Origin: Nyssa sinensis
Taxonomy: Eukaryota; Streptophyta; Magnoliopsida; Cornales; Nyssaceae
Length of the DNA: 64,000 nt
Direction of reading: 5' to 3'
NCBI GenBank assembly: GCA_008638375.1
Contig: CM018050.1
Coordinates: 31,548,220-31,612,219 of the forward strand
Position 1 is the stretch's first letter. Each line of letters opens with the position of its first letter. The notes beneath the pieces were generated by a model. The model had not been told where the DNA came from, searched no databases, and saw nothing but the letters and a program-made list of their open reading frames with translations. Below, in pieces: positions 21,406 to 32,822 of the stretch. The position numbers and the translations under genes are program-made.

Positions 21406-23321
21406 ATGTCGTCCTCCGACACATTCCGGTAGTGTAGAAAATAGGGAACTTATAGAAGTGGGTAGTGATAGGGCACTTCCGTTTGAGGAGATGATTGATT
21501 CCTCACACAGCGATTCTGAGGTACTACTCCTTGAAGTGCACCTCGAATCTAGGAATAGGGAGGTCGTCACATCGGGCCAATCTCAGAAGGAGGAGGGTGA
21601 GAGTGCTATGACTGAGGGCATGCTAGATGCTTTCAAGACGCACTTCGATTTTCTAAAAAATGTGGTCTATAGAGTCCCTAAGAAGCTTGATTGTCCTTCA
21701 GACATTATGAGGGGGGAAATTTGCGCTTACCTCGAATGGTTTGAGGTCGGTGTGTAATTCCCTTTACATCCCCTCATAAATGAATTCTTCTGTCGGTTTA
21801 AGATCTACCCCGCCCAGCTGAATATTAACAGCTAGAGGCAACTTATGGCCTTTCTAGTGTTAGGCCATAAGAATGGGGTTGAGGTAGATCTGAACCTCAT
21901 ACGAAGCAACATGGATATGAAGTACCTCAGGTCAGGGGGACTGTACTATATATCATTCGACAAGAGGTTCAAGCCCCTGACCTCGGTACCTATTTCCAAC
22001 AAAACGTGGAAGAAGTGGTACTTCTTCATCAACGGAGGTTGGGAACATGAAGATTATGAGGACTGGATGAGTTTTTTCCCTCGCTACACTAGCTTCAAGG
22101 GTGAGCCTACAGACCTTTAGTTACTTAGATTTTTCACTTCTTTTTATTTCTTTTGACTTTGTGTTGTTTCCTATTTTGTATTACAGATAAGAAGGCTTGG
22201 AGAAGGTCAGTCTTCACTCTCGAGTTCTAGGAGAAGAACCGGCAACTTTTGAACCCCCTAGACTGACCTGACGACTGGATCCCGATCTTTCAGAATTTTA
22301 TGGAGGCGAATTTGGTGAAGAGTAAGTCGGCTTTCTTAAAGAAGTCCGTGCTGTCGAGCCGGACGCCGGGCCCCAAGAAAACTGGGAAGGCCTCTAGTTT
22401 TGCGGTCCCTCCCCCTTCTCAGAAGAAGAGGAGGACTAAAGTAAGAGCCTCCAACTCTCCGGAGCACACGGTTTCCGAAGAGTTGGCAACGCCAATTGTT
22501 CATGAGGGGGTCCCGCCACCCTCTGCACTGCCTGCAAGTTCAGCCCCCCGTGGCAAGGAGAAGCTGAGCTCGACCCCCGCCAGCATCATTTCGTTCGGGA
22601 ATAGAGAGGCCACCATCAAGAAGGCCTATGAGGAAATGTGGGTTTCTGCCTTTGAACATTTAAAAGGCGTGAAACCCCGCCGAATTTCCAGAGACCTTCT
22701 GGTCTCCCATATGAGGGTGAGGACTTCTCCCCTTAGAAAGATTTTTATTTATTTTATTCTATATTTTTTTTTGTTACTTTCGTTCTAACCGTCTTACATA
22801 TTTTGCAGGTCGTCCATGCCATGGCCTCAATAATGAACTTCCCAGAGGAGTCCAAGAGGGAAGACAAACTCTAAACCGAGTTGGATGAAGCTCGACTTCA
22901 GCTCGCGATTGCTCGTTCTGCCTCCCACTCATTCGAGGAGAAATTTAAGGAGGCCTTAAATAATGTGGCTGTTCTGGAGTCACGTAAGGATGCATTGGCT
23001 TCCTAACTGGTGGCCCTGAAGAAGGAGAAGGAAGAAATTGAGGCAGCAGCAGCTTTGACGCTGGCCTCCAGCGTCGAAGCTGTTAGGGAGGCGGCTAAAG
23101 AGGAAACTGAGAAAGAGCTCAGAGAAGAGCTGAACCAGCTAGGCAGCGAGTTCGTGGATCATTGGTACGAGCTGTTCCACAAGAAGATCCAGAAGCTCTA
23201 CCCTGACCTCGATATTTTTGGAGTGGATGAGGTGCAACTAGATGATCCAGAACTGAGCCCCTCGGAGGCCTTCCCAGCTGAACCTATAGAAGAAGCCTCC
23301 CCTGCTATTGAAGACCCTTGA
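21406..23321 (+). pseudogene. Decayed copy of the Tat antisense additional ORF
   Basis: This is homologous to the three-exon antisense gene of Tat-1 and has the same architecture. A first block has YLEWFEVGV and LGHKNGVEVDLNLIRSNMDM up to a GTGAGC donor near 22103. A second Pro/Ser/Lys-rich block follows an acceptor near 22186 and runs to about 22718. A coiled-coil block with an acidic C-terminus runs from about 22810 to 23321. Stops and frameshifts break it: a TAG soon after the start near 21431, a stop after the WFEVGV motif near 21757, a TAA near 22872 and another near 23004. It is sense relative to the window but antisense to Tat-2. Confidence 0.75.
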
Positions 23322-23859
23322 ATGGGGTGTTTTTCTTTATCTTGTTTTGTAGTATTTTTTTTTTTTGTAAAACTGTACTCTTCTACCCTTCCCGACTTAT
23401 TAATGAAAGACTATTTATCTCAATCTCTTATGTATTCAGACCCGACGCATCCGCATTCAAAATGTAATCTTTAGGCCTAAAAAACTTGCACAATTAAGTT
23501 GAGATAAAGGCGCCAGACTTGAATAATTTTAATTGAATTTCTGTGAATACTTCAGACCTGAAACACTTGCACAATTAAGTCAAGATAAAATATTCAGTCC
23601 TGAAAAATGACCGGGTTTAAATAAAAAATACAGACCTGAGATACTTGCAATTAAGTCAAGATAAGTCTTCAGACCTAAATCACTTGTAATTGAATCACTG
23701 TGAAGATTTTAGATATGAAAAATTAGCAGCTAAGTCAAGATATAACATTCAAACTTAAAATAATTGTAATTGAATTAAGATAAAAGCTTCAGACCTGAAA
23801 TACTTGCAATTAAGTCAAGAGAAACCTTTAGACCTGAATAATTGAGATACTTGCAACGT
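23322..23859 (+). repeat. A-rich degenerate repeat, Tat-2 interior
   Basis: Loose units of about 45-60 bp with CAGACCTGAAATACTTGCAATTAAGTC-type wording repeat from about 23500 to 23850 and grade into the palindromic array. They share CAGACCTGA with that array, so they may be an early or decayed form of it. Confidence 0.6.
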
Positions 23860-25110
23860 CTAAAGAATGGATCGGACTAGGTGTCCGTGCATTAGGATGG
23901 ACCAAGCCTATAACACTTGTAATGGATACAAGGCTTATAGGGGTCATTGAAATGGACCAGACCTGAGGTCTGTGCATTAAGATGGACCATACTTGTGGGT
24001 TTGTGCATTGAGATGGACCAAGCCTATAGCATTTGTAATAGACACAAGGCTTATAGGGGTCATTGGAATGGACTAGACCTGGGGTCTGTGCATTAAGATG
24101 GATCGGACCTAGGGGTTTGTGCATCGAGATGGACCAAGCCTATAGCACTTGTAATAGATACAAGGCTTATAAGGGTCATTAGAATGGATCGGACCTAGGG
24201 TCTGTGCATTAAGATGGACCAGGCTTGGGGTCTGTGTATTAAGATGGACCAGATTTGGGGGTCTGTGCATTGCGATGGACCAAGCCTATAGCACTTGTAA
24301 TAGATACAAGGCTTATAGGGATCATTGGAATGGACCAGACCTAGAGGTCTATGCATTGAGGTGGACCAAGCCTATAGCACTTGTAATAGATACAAGATTT
24401 ATAGAGGCCAGTGGTATGGACCAGACCTAAGGTCATTGGTATGGACCAAACCTCGGGTCATTGCTTTAAGATGGACCAGACCTAGAGGTCTGTACATTGA
24501 AGTGGATCAAGCTTATAGCACTTGTAATAGATACAAGATTTATAAAGGTCATTGGTATGGACCAGACCTAAGGTCATTGGTATGGACTAAACCTCGGGTC
24601 ATTGCTTTAAGATGGACCAGACCTAGAGGTTTATACATTGAAGTGGATCAAGCCTATAGCACTTGTAATAGATACAAGGCTTATAGGGGTCATTGATGGA
24701 CCAGACCTAGAGTCTGTGCATTAAGATGGACCAGACTTGGAGGTCTGTGCATTAAGGTAGACCAAGCCTATAGCACTTGTAATGGATACAAGACTTACAG
24801 GGATCATTGGAATTGGCCAGACCTAGGATCTGTGCATCGAGGTGGACCAAGCTTATAGCACTTGTAATGGATACAAGGCTTATAGGGGTCATTAGAATGG
24901 ATCAGACCTGGGGTCTATGCATTAAGATGGACCAGACCTTGCGGTCTGTGTATTGAGGTGGACCAAGCCTATAACACTTGTAATGGATACAAGGCTTACA
25001 GGGGTCATTGGAATAGACTAGACCTGGGGTCTGTGCATTAAGATGGACCAGACCTAGGGATCTGTGCATTGAAGTGGACCAAGCCTATAGCACTTGTAAT
25101 AGCATTGAAG
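23860..25110 (-). repeat. Palindromic tandem array in Tat-2
   Basis: Units alternate between GATGGACCAGACCTGAGGTCTGTGCATT-type segments (the reverse complement of the Tat-1 unit) and AAGCCTATAGCACTTGTAAT...ATACAAGGCTT segments. Both contain inverted repeats. A compound period of about 150 bp recurs at least seven times. Open frames here (for example 23828-24124 and 24325-24696) are repeat artefacts. Confidence 0.85.
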
Positions 25111-25136
25111 TGGACCACGTGGTCGTGAATTTGATT

Positions 25137-25152
25137 CCCACAGACGACGCCA
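25137..25152 (-). other. Tat-2 primer binding site
   Basis: The reverse complement reads TGGCGTCGTCTGTGGG, one base off the Tat-1/Tat-3 site over this span (T for C at position 6), and lies 3 bp from the LTR. Its presence directly next to the tandem array shows that gag-pol is missing. Confidence 0.75.
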
Positions 25153-25155
25153 ATC

Positions 25156-25733
25156 TAATGTTGCACTTTCTGATCAGTGGTCGGGGCTTTCGCTCTTCGT
25201 CGCCTGTCAAGGACTCAAGAAGAGAGATCAGAGGGCTACTGGATTGGCTTCAAGGATAGCTGCTCCGATGATAAAGTCAGTGAAAAAAAAAGAAAGATTG
25301 AACTTGAAAGAAAATAATTGACTGTAATTGAAAAGCGTACCTTAGGGTTGTATTTTTAGGCTATAGGATCCCTCTAAGTTGATTCAGATTAGGAGTCGTA
25401 GAGATCGGGATCCGAAGATATCTGAAGATGACAGTTTTCGCATTGAACTCTGATCTCCGTGAAAATAGGGATCGGAATATATTCGAGAATGACAGTTTCC
25501 ATGTCGCAATTCTGTTTCCTTGTTTTGAGGTCGGTGGGGTAGGCAAGGCGGTGATAAGCTCGATACTTCTTTAGACACATACTTTGTGCTCGTTGCTCGG
25601 GAGGGAAGGTCCGTGCCCTTCTGATCAAGGAGCGCCTGTCAGATCTGAATAGCTTTGTCACTTCCTGACCTGCACAAAAAAGAACTCAAAAGCATGTCAA
25701 ATTTGGGTCGGACTGTCGTTTTATGGTACATCA
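25156..25733 (-). repeat. Tat-2 5' LTR
   Basis: This is the second copy of 20356-20927, starting TAATGTTGCAC on the plus strand (TG terminus mutated to TA) and ending TGGTACATCA. Confidence 0.85.
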
Positions 25734-28560
25734 ATATCCTTCTAGGAAAGCTGCTCAGACATGACTCTAATCAGTGTAAGTTCCATAATATGATTATCCA
25801 AATTCAAAAAATCAAATAAATAAAGAAAAAAAAAAGAGGGAGAGAGCTCAATAGCCTGGGCTCCTGGCAAGCCGGAACCTAAATTTGTACTCTGCACAAC
25901 ATGGCAAAAATGGACGGTAAAACAAAACAAATTCTTCTTCTCAATACACCAACAACCAAGACTTCGTAACACAAAGCATGTATGCTGGCCATTAATTTGC
26001 AAAATCTTCAACCAGTGCACACCCGCCGATATAAAACAAATATTTACTTTTACAATATAAAATTTAATTATTTTTGCATATTAAATAAAATTTAAATAAT
26101 GGAGTTTTACATTTTTTTAATATAAATAAATAACAATAAAATATTAGAATATTATATGAATAAAACTCTATTAATAGAATGAAGTTTATTTTTTTTTCAT
26201 GAGTTTTAATAGGATGTTTTTTTGTAACGTTGGATTTTTATTACTCTTAAACTTTTAATTTAATTGTTTATAAATACATAAAATTTGGGGTCTTTGTAAA
26301 GTTAGACTTTCATTAATTTTAGATTTATAATTTGATTATACTATAAATACATAAAATTTAACATCTTTTATTTAAATGTGACTTTAAGATATTATTTTGT
26401 TAGTTTTATGATAGGCCCGGTCCGATGGGATCACAGCCCCTCTGCTATTTATTTGTAGGTTTGTTTTTTCTTTTTTGAAATCCATTTGAATTCTAGAAAC
26501 CTTTTCCATGATTTTATGCGAGTCCAACGTGGTGAAGAGACTCATGATAAATGGAGTTTAATTCAAGCAACGGTTTAAAGGTTGTGTTGGGACATAAAGA
26601 ATGATCAGGGTTTTCATCTTCTTGGGCTTCGTCTTGGGCCTGGGCTTAGACAATTTAGGGTTATAATATTTTGCTTTGCACCTTAATTTCTAAATATTTA
26701 TTTTGAAGAATTTTTCAATAATGAGCTCTTTAAATTATAATATATATATATATATATATATATTGTAATTGTATTTTATTGCAATAGATTTAAGGAAATA
26801 GAAAATAGTAAATTACAAAAAAATCTACTGCAATAAAATACAATTACAAAATATATGTATTATAAAAAAATGTGAATAGAAAAAAAAAAACTGATAGAGT
26901 CTAAGGAAACAAAGAATTTCATAAATAAAAATACTATTTATAATTTTTAAGTGACAAAGAATTTCTTCTTAATTAATTTGCTTGCAAGAATTATAAAAGA
27001 TACTGTGGTTGAAATGAAAATAGATCCTATATTTTGTATCAAAAAAAATCTATAATTCATATAAAAATAATAAATAAGTTTGACAGGATTGTCGATGACA
27101 AGACAACACAATTTTTTTAAAAAAATTTAAAATTTATTATTACATATACATAATAGATTAAAGTATTTCTCAATTCAGAGTAGGATTAAACAATTGCAAA
27201 CACACGAAAATATTATTTGAATTTTTATTTAATTTCAAAAAAATTAAATCACTAGACATTAATAGTGTCTTGATGTTAAATGTTTCCTAAAACATGATAG
27301 TTTTTCAATATTAATGGTTTAGATTTATTTTTACAATTAAAAAATTTAAAAGAAATTTTACAAATAAAAAATAAATAAAAGATCCTAAATTATATAAAAA
27401 AGATTGGATTCTTTTTCAAATGCATACATTGCTTACTAAATATTATTGACAAAAGAAGTTTTTCAAAATTAAAATTGATAAAATCATACTTAAGATCAAC
27501 TATGTTATAAGAAAGACGAAGAGATCAGTCATCTATCAATTGAAAAGAATATATTAGCAAAAACTTATAATAATTTGTATCCCAAAAAGGGAGAAGAATA
27601 AATTTTAAATAAAAAAGTTATTTTAATATTTAAAAAAAAAACTCATTTAAAATTATCGCTTTACTTCTCATATTATCTTGAGTGAGCACTACTATTGTTA
27701 TAGCATTATCAAAAACCAAAAGGTGATGCTTTGATGGGCACAGTTGGACTGATCTCCTAATCATACAAGTAAATAGAAAAATCATGACAAGTTGTAAATA
27801 AAAAGCTTTGATTCAACTTCGCATTTCACCAAGTCAAAATAAAAGAACCAAAATATCAAATTCTATTTATTATTTCAAACCTAATCATAGAAGTAAATTC
27901 ATCAGTTCATGTTATTTATTGATTTGTATTAGTTATTGATGAACAATAAAATTTTATTGTTTCATTATAACTTATGGGAGGTTCGTTTTGGAACTGAAAT
28001 ATAATCACTGGCTTATAATTTATAATTTATTTGTTTTGAATATTTTTATTAATCATCTCTTTATTTTAATAAAAAAAAATTATTATATTGTCATATTGAA
28101 GGAGTTGTATGTTTGTATCAAATTTAAATACAATAGTTTGCTCTAATGGTCATATATCAATTGAAAAGGATATGTTAGCAAAACTTGATTACAAAAACTT
28201 AAGTAATTTTGCATCTTAAAAAATGAAAATAATATATATATATATATAAAGGGTCATCAAAGTTTTCCTTGTTTAGAAGGGCTATTATGTCCAATAGGAC
28301 CAACTCCAAATCCCAAAGAGAAAGAAGGCAAGGTTGGCAGATGCAAGGGTGGCCTGAAAGCTATCCAATTTGGACCATCTAGATAAGGGCAATGGGAAAG
28401 GTAAGGCCACTATCTCCAACACATCTACAATATGACACAGTTACATTGTTTTATGTTAATATAAGGCCATGCAAATTTGAAAACAAATGAAGTATTGAAT
28501 TGGTCAAAATCTATACATATTGGGGTCAGTCTATGATGGAGTGCTCTGAATATTGGATTT
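25734..28560. other. AT-rich intergenic DNA, no gene recognised
   Basis: This is very AT-rich with (TA)n tracts near 26741-26762 and 28236-28250. No exon was recognised apart from the short PR-10 relic listed below. 27775-27840 resembles 36697-36752, which suggests that both are flanking remains of duplicated PR-10 loci. Confidence 0.6.
27711..27762 (+). pseudogene. PR-10 exon 2 fragment
   Basis: GGTGATGCTTTGATGGGCA and the following bases up to ATCTCCTAATC match the part of PR-10 exon 2 at about 29083-29125 that encodes [13 protein letters not shown]. Only about 50 bp is recognisable. It lies 1 kb upstream of the intact gene. Confidence 0.6.
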
Positions 28561-28596
28561 AAACTATAGGATTCCACCACACACCTCAAATGTAAT

Positions 28597-28604
28597 CTAT
28601 AAAT
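28597..28604 (+). promoter_or_regulatory. TATA box of the PR-10 gene
   Basis: CTATAAAT lies about 106 bp before the ATG at 28710, a normal distance for a PR-10 promoter with a leader of roughly 75 bp. Confidence 0.6.
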
Positions 28605-28709
28605 ACTACCAAAGTTCTTTCCCTTTCAAGCAACTCTAAAATCCTTAGTAGAAAAGCCAAACCATCCTCCAAATTTTTTTTAGGATCATTTTCAGACTCT
28701 AAAGACATC

Positions 28710-29300
28710 ATGGGTGTCATCGCTTATGATATGGAGATCACTTCCTCAATCGCTCCAGCAAAAATGTTCAAAGCGTTTGTCCTTGACTCTGACGATCTCA
28801 TTCCCAAGATCCTACCACAAGTTATTAAGAGTGCTGAAATCATAGAAGGAGAAGGAGGGGCAGGTACCATCAAGCTAATCACTTTTGGAAAAGGTTAGTT
28901 GTTATTATCATCATTAGTTACTTCTTTAGAACATCATTATGCCAAATTTACAATTTTTACTGTAGTAAAAATTAAGTATTTTCTATTGTTGATAAATGTA
29001 GGTAGCCAATTTAAGAGTGTAAAGCACCGGGTTGATGGAATTGACAGAGAGAATTTCACCTATAGTTATAGCATAATCGAAGGTGATACTTTGATGGGCA
29101 TGCTAGAATCAATCTCCTACGAGATCAAAATCCAGACTACCCCTAATGGAGGATCCATCTGCAAGAACAGCAGCAAAAATCACACAAAAGGTGATGCCCA
29201 GATCACAGAAGACCAAATTAAGGATGGTAAAGATAAGGCAGCAGGAATGTTCAAGGCTGTTGAGGCCTACCTCCTGGCAAACCCTGATGCCTACAATTAA
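28710..29300 (+). CDS. PR-10 / Bet v 1-family protein, 160 aa
   Basis: There are two exons, 28710-28893 and 29002-29300, with a 108-bp intron (GTTAGT...ATGTAG) that splits the codon at Gly62, the conserved PR-10 intron site. The 160-residue product has the family length. The glycine-rich loop reads GEGGAGT (family usual GxGGxGT), followed by IKLITFGKG. The C-terminal helix ends in [15 protein letters not shown]-10 proteins are cytosolic, have a hydrophobic cavity that binds flavonoids, cytokinins or other small ligands, and are induced by stress and pathogens; many are pollen or fruit allergens. The coding frame is intact. The 3' UTR is interrupted 28 bp after the stop by Tat-3, so the original polyadenylation region now lies beyond 32822. 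Which PR-10 subclass it is cannot be settled here. Confidence 0.93.
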
Positions 29301-29332
29301 TGCTACCTATTGTCTACATTAACATATAGTCT

Positions 29333-29927
29333 TGATAGGCCATAAAGTGATAGACCAATTCAAACATGACACTTGTATAATGCACTTGCGTATACAGACC
29401 AAGAAAGGCTTTCCTATCCAGAACAGTGAGGGTACCGAATAGTACACCACCTCCAGATCTAGCTTCTCCAGAGCTGGTGCCTGAAGCATTGTCCCCAGTA
29501 ACAGCACTGCCTCTAGAGCTGGCCTCTAGAGTTGGCGCCTCAAGCGTTGTCTCCAGCAGTAGCACTGCCTCTAGAGTAGAAGGGGTTCCGAACTGGTCAC
29601 CACCTTCTATGGACTTCCGACCTCGGAATAAGGAAACAGAGTTCAACGTGGTAACTGCCATTTTCCTACAATCAAATCCCTACTTTCATGACTCCAAATC
29701 CTAATCAACTTAGGAAGTCGCAGCTTATAAACAAAGCCCTTAAAGTGCGCCTTTTATTTTCACTGCTCATTCTTTGGTTTACATTACAGTCTTTCAATTC
29801 AGTTTATTGACTTAAGCATCGAAGCAACTACCGTCGGAGCTAATCCGGTGGCCCTCTGATCCTTCTCTTTGAGTGTTTCTCAGGCGACGAAGTTTGAAGC
29901 CCCTTCCAACCAAAAAGTGCAGCATCA
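29333..29927 (+). repeat. Tat-3 5' LTR (subfamily A)
   Basis: Starts TGATAGGCC and ends GCAGCATCA, followed by GTT and the TGGCGCCGTCTGTAGGAAC primer site. It contains an internal Ser/Ala-codon-like repeat (GCCTCTAGAGCTGG type, 29490-29580). The two halves of the pair differ in the number of these units. Confidence 0.9.
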
Positions 29928-30007
29928 GTTTGGCGCCGTCTGTAGGAACACTAAGGGCCACGTGCCTCGTTCCTGTGCTCCACCAGTCCCGACTAGGGGG
30001 GAGTAGC

Positions 30008-30328
30008 TGTTGTGCCACTTTGAGTCCCACGTCGGTTAGAAGTCGGGATTGGCGTCGCTTATAAGTCCCAAGCTGCTTTCTTTCCTAGCACAAGGCCTCC
30101 TCACAGCGGCTACCTCGCTCACAGGAACAAATCTGTGGGCCCACCCTCACGGGACAAAGAGGACAATATTGCACGGTTGAGCTAAGACGGCACATCTTCT
30201 CACCTACAAGGCCTTTTCCTCCTTGGAAGAACAAATCCGTGCAGGCCATACGACCTACGGACAGCCCAAAGCAGACAATATTGTGCTAGGGAGCCTAGCA
30301 TGTGCCAGGGCGAAAAAGTGCAACATTA
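30008..30328 (+). repeat. Internal LTR of a second Tat subfamily (B) inside Tat-3
   Basis: A polypurine tract (AGGGGGGAG, 29995-30003) and AGC precede TGTTGTGCC. A TATA-like TTATAAGT lies at 30059-30066. The segment ends GAAAAAGTGCAACATTA, followed by GTT and a second TGGCGCCGTCTGTGGGAAC primer site at 30332-30350. So a 321-bp LTR with correct internal-side context on both ends sits between the first primer site and gag. Its sequence is unrelated to the outer LTRs except at the 3' terminus. Confidence 0.75.
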
Positions 30329-30419
30329 GTTTGGCGCCGTCTGTGGGAACGACAATCATTCTTTCAACCAAAGTGCTCTACTTACGAACAAACTCATCCT
30401 CCTTCTCACCGGAGGACCA

Positions 30420-31660
30420 GTGGCTCCCAATCTCTGCCCGAGAAAAAATGCTCAAAATCTTCAAAACCCCCAACCCCGGCCACCTGCCGAACGAGAAAGG
30501 GGACGAACAACTGATCCCATGCAGCAAGAGCTTGATTTAGTCAAACGACAAAACGAGTTGATACAAGAACAACTACTTGCCATGTCTAAAACTCTGGTGC
30601 TACTCACTCAGAACCTCGGAACTAATCCTTTGAATCCACCCGTCAACACGGCTGATCAAAGGACACAACTTCCTACTGCCACCATGGGCGGGGGACTCTG
30701 TGAAGAGATTCCCAGTAATCAACCGGTGTACCCCCAATATGCCACCTATGTTATCGGAGACCCACAGCCATTAGCAGCTGCAGGCAGGGGGATACCAACT
30801 TTTATTCCAGATATCTACTAGCACCACTAGGGCTTCCAACCCCAGGGGCTTCAAGAGCGAATCCAGCGCTGTAAGAGTCTCAACCTTAAGCGGCTCCAGT
30901 TCCTCCAGCTCAGGAGCACCAAAATCCTCCTCCAACCATGGGACATGCCCATCCCATTCAAGTAGGAGCCGAAACTACAAGGCAAGACTCACAAGAAGTC
31001 CTGCCTAGGGACCCACGAAGAGTTGAAGAAGTTGCGGACTCTACGGACCACACTAGTTGTGATGAGAGGTATTCAAGTCCTTCCAAAGAAGTCGAGCTAG
31101 CAAGGCTGCTCGGAAGGCTTGCGACGTCGTTCACCCCTACTATCATGGCTGAGGAGAGGCCGAGGAAATTTTTCGTCCCAAAGTTCACCCCTTACGATAG
31201 GACTAAGGACCCAAGGGACCATCTTTCTCATTATCAGCACACCATGGCGCTACATGGGGTCACCGACGCCTTCATGTGCCATACATTCGTCACCAGCCTC
31301 AAAGGGACTGCTCTGAAGTGGTTTCACCACCTTCCTCCAAACTCAGTCGACAGCTTCTACGAGCTCAGCAGGTGATTCCTCGACCGGTTTATGACCAGCA
31401 AAAGGTTGAGGAAGGGCCCTAGAGTTCTTGCTAAACATAAAATAGTTCAAAGGAGAACCTCTTAGAGAATATATTGCATGATTCAATGCCAAGCTTACAG
31501 AGATCATAGATTGCAGCACGAGCTTTTTGGTGGTTGCTCTGACCTCAGGCCTTACTCAAGAGGGGCTTCCGAGATTCCTTAACAAAGAGCCCTCCTGCTG
31601 ACATAGCGGTACTCATGGAACGAGCATGGAAGTATATTAATCTTGAAGACATACTATGAC
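30420..31660 (+). pseudogene. Tat-3 gag, broken
   Basis: Begins MAPNLCPRKNAQNLQNPQPR, closely like the Tat-1 Gag start. It shows the gag core (FTPYDRTKDPRDHLSHYQ, TALKWFHHLP) but has a frame break before position 30530, stops near 30821 and 31373 and several shifts. Similarity ends at AWKYINLED (about 31650), where the sequence jumps to the end of pol. Confidence 0.8.
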
Positions 31661-31866
31661 ACCGAGGCAATCATTCTTGTCAAAATTGGCATGCCAACCC
31701 TTGAAACAGACTGCTTTAACTAAGAGGCTAATAGCCAACAACTTGTAGAAGATTCTGGACCTTACGAAAGATCGTCAGACTTACGACTTATTGGTTGGAA
31801 GACATAGCTAGGAATCCTGTACCCAGACCATGGAATGTAGAACACCTACGAAAATATTATCAATAA
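31655..31866 (+). pseudogene. Tat-3 remnant of the pol 3' end
   Basis: Directly after the gag fragment comes DTEAIILVKIGMPTLETD-like sequence. It matches the Tat-1 integrase C-terminal segment GTEAVIPVEVGMPTLRAE, and then the last pol codons (about 31790-31865) up to TATCAATAAA. Another internal gap lies near 31757. About 4 kb of gag-pol is missing between the two joined ends. Confidence 0.75.
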
Positions 31867-31904
31867 AAGTTTTTCTCTCTTGCATTCTTTCAAAAAGACA
31901 GTCT

Positions 31905-32110
31905 CATCTCAATGCACAGACCTCTAAGTCTGGTCCATCTTATTGACCCTGAAAGCCTTGTATCCATTACAAGTCCTTTAGGCTTGGTCCTCTTAATACA
32001 CAGACTCCCAGGTCTGGTCCATCGTATTGACCCTTAAAGCCTTGTATCCATTACAAGTCTTTTAGGCCTGATCCATCTTGATGTACAGACCCCTAAAAAC
32101 CTTGCAGCCC
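31905..32110 (+). repeat. Short palindromic array in Tat-3
   Basis: Three to four units combine CACAGACCTCTAAGTCTGGTCC with CCTTGTATCCATTACAAGTC...AGGCTTGG. These are the same two motif types that make up the arrays of Tat-1 and Tat-2. Confidence 0.8.
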
Positions 32111-32225
32111 ATGCAAAAGCTACAGGTCGGTATATTATGAATCATCAAGTACGTGTGACTCTTTAGAAATCCAAGCCTCAGCCCTGCACGGATCCCACAG
32201 AACTGAGGCTCGCCGGGGGGGTAGT

Positions 32226-32817
32226 TGATAGGCCAGAAAGTGACAGACCAATTCAAACATGACACGTGTACAGTGCACTTGCGTATACAGACCAAGAAAG
32301 GCTTTCCTATCCAGAACAGTGAGGGTACTAAACAGTACACCACCTCTAGATCTAGCTTCTCCAGAGCTGCCTCCATAGTTGGCGCCTCAAGCGCTGCCTC
32401 CAGCAACAACACTGCCTCTAGAGCTGGTGCCTCACGTGCTACCTCCAGCAGCAGCACTACTGCCAGAGCAGAAGGGGTTCCGAACTGGTCATCTCCTTCC
32501 ATGGACTTCCGACCTCGAAATAAGGAAACAGAGTTCAACATGGTAACTGCCATTTTCCTACAATCAAATCACTACTTTCACGACTCCAAATCCTAATCAA
32601 CTTAGGGAGTCGGAGCTTATAAATAAAGCCCTAATGTGCGCCTTTTATTTTCATGCTCATTCTTTGGTTTACATTACAGTCTTTCAATTCAGTTTATTGA
32701 ATTAAGCATCAAAGCGACTACCGCTGGAGCCAATCCGGTGGCCCTTTGATCCTTCTCTTTGAGTGTTTCTCAGGTGACAGAGTTTGGAGCCCCTTCTAAC
32801 CAAAAAGTGTAGCATCA
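32226..32817 (+). repeat. Tat-3 3' LTR (subfamily A)
   Basis: Preceded by the polypurine tract GGGGGGGT (32215-32222). Starts TGATAGGCC, ends GTAGCATCA, and is followed by the AGTCT target duplication and then the displaced PR-10 3' UTR. Confidence 0.9.
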
Positions 32818-32822
32818 AGTCT

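Larger units (their letters stand above)
20356..25733 (-). mobile_element. Tat-2: non-autonomous Tat relative lacking gag-pol
   Basis: In minus orientation the order is LTR (25733-25156), primer binding site (25152-25137), palindromic tandem array (about 25110-23860), antisense additional ORF (21406-23321, plus strand), polypurine tract (20940-20931), LTR (20927-20356). The array begins within about 30 bp of the primer binding site, so gag, pro and pol are absent altogether. The LTRs (572 and 578 bp) differ by roughly one base in eight by eye, so this copy is much older than Tat-1. The flanking 5-mers ATCTC and ATATC are an imperfect target duplication. The LTR ends (TGATG...ACATCA on the plus strand) are shared with the Tat-1 family. 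Confidence 0.85.
29333..32817 (+). mobile_element. Tat-3: deletion derivative in the 3' UTR of the PR-10 gene
   Basis: LTRs at 29333-29927 and 32226-32817 are flanked by a perfect AGTCT target duplication (29328-29332 and 32818-32822). Inside are a primer binding site, an unexpected second LTR of another subfamily with its own polypurine tract and primer binding site, a broken gag, the last part of pol, a short palindromic array and a polypurine tract. Most of gag's end, protease, reverse transcriptase, RNase H and the integrase core are deleted. The element cannot be autonomous. LTR copies differ by many substitutions (roughly a tenth by eye). Confidence 0.9.

Noticed and set aside
23828..25259. 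Frames on both strands in the Tat-2 tandem array
   Set aside because: They follow the repeat period and are broken at random; the region is non-coding array.
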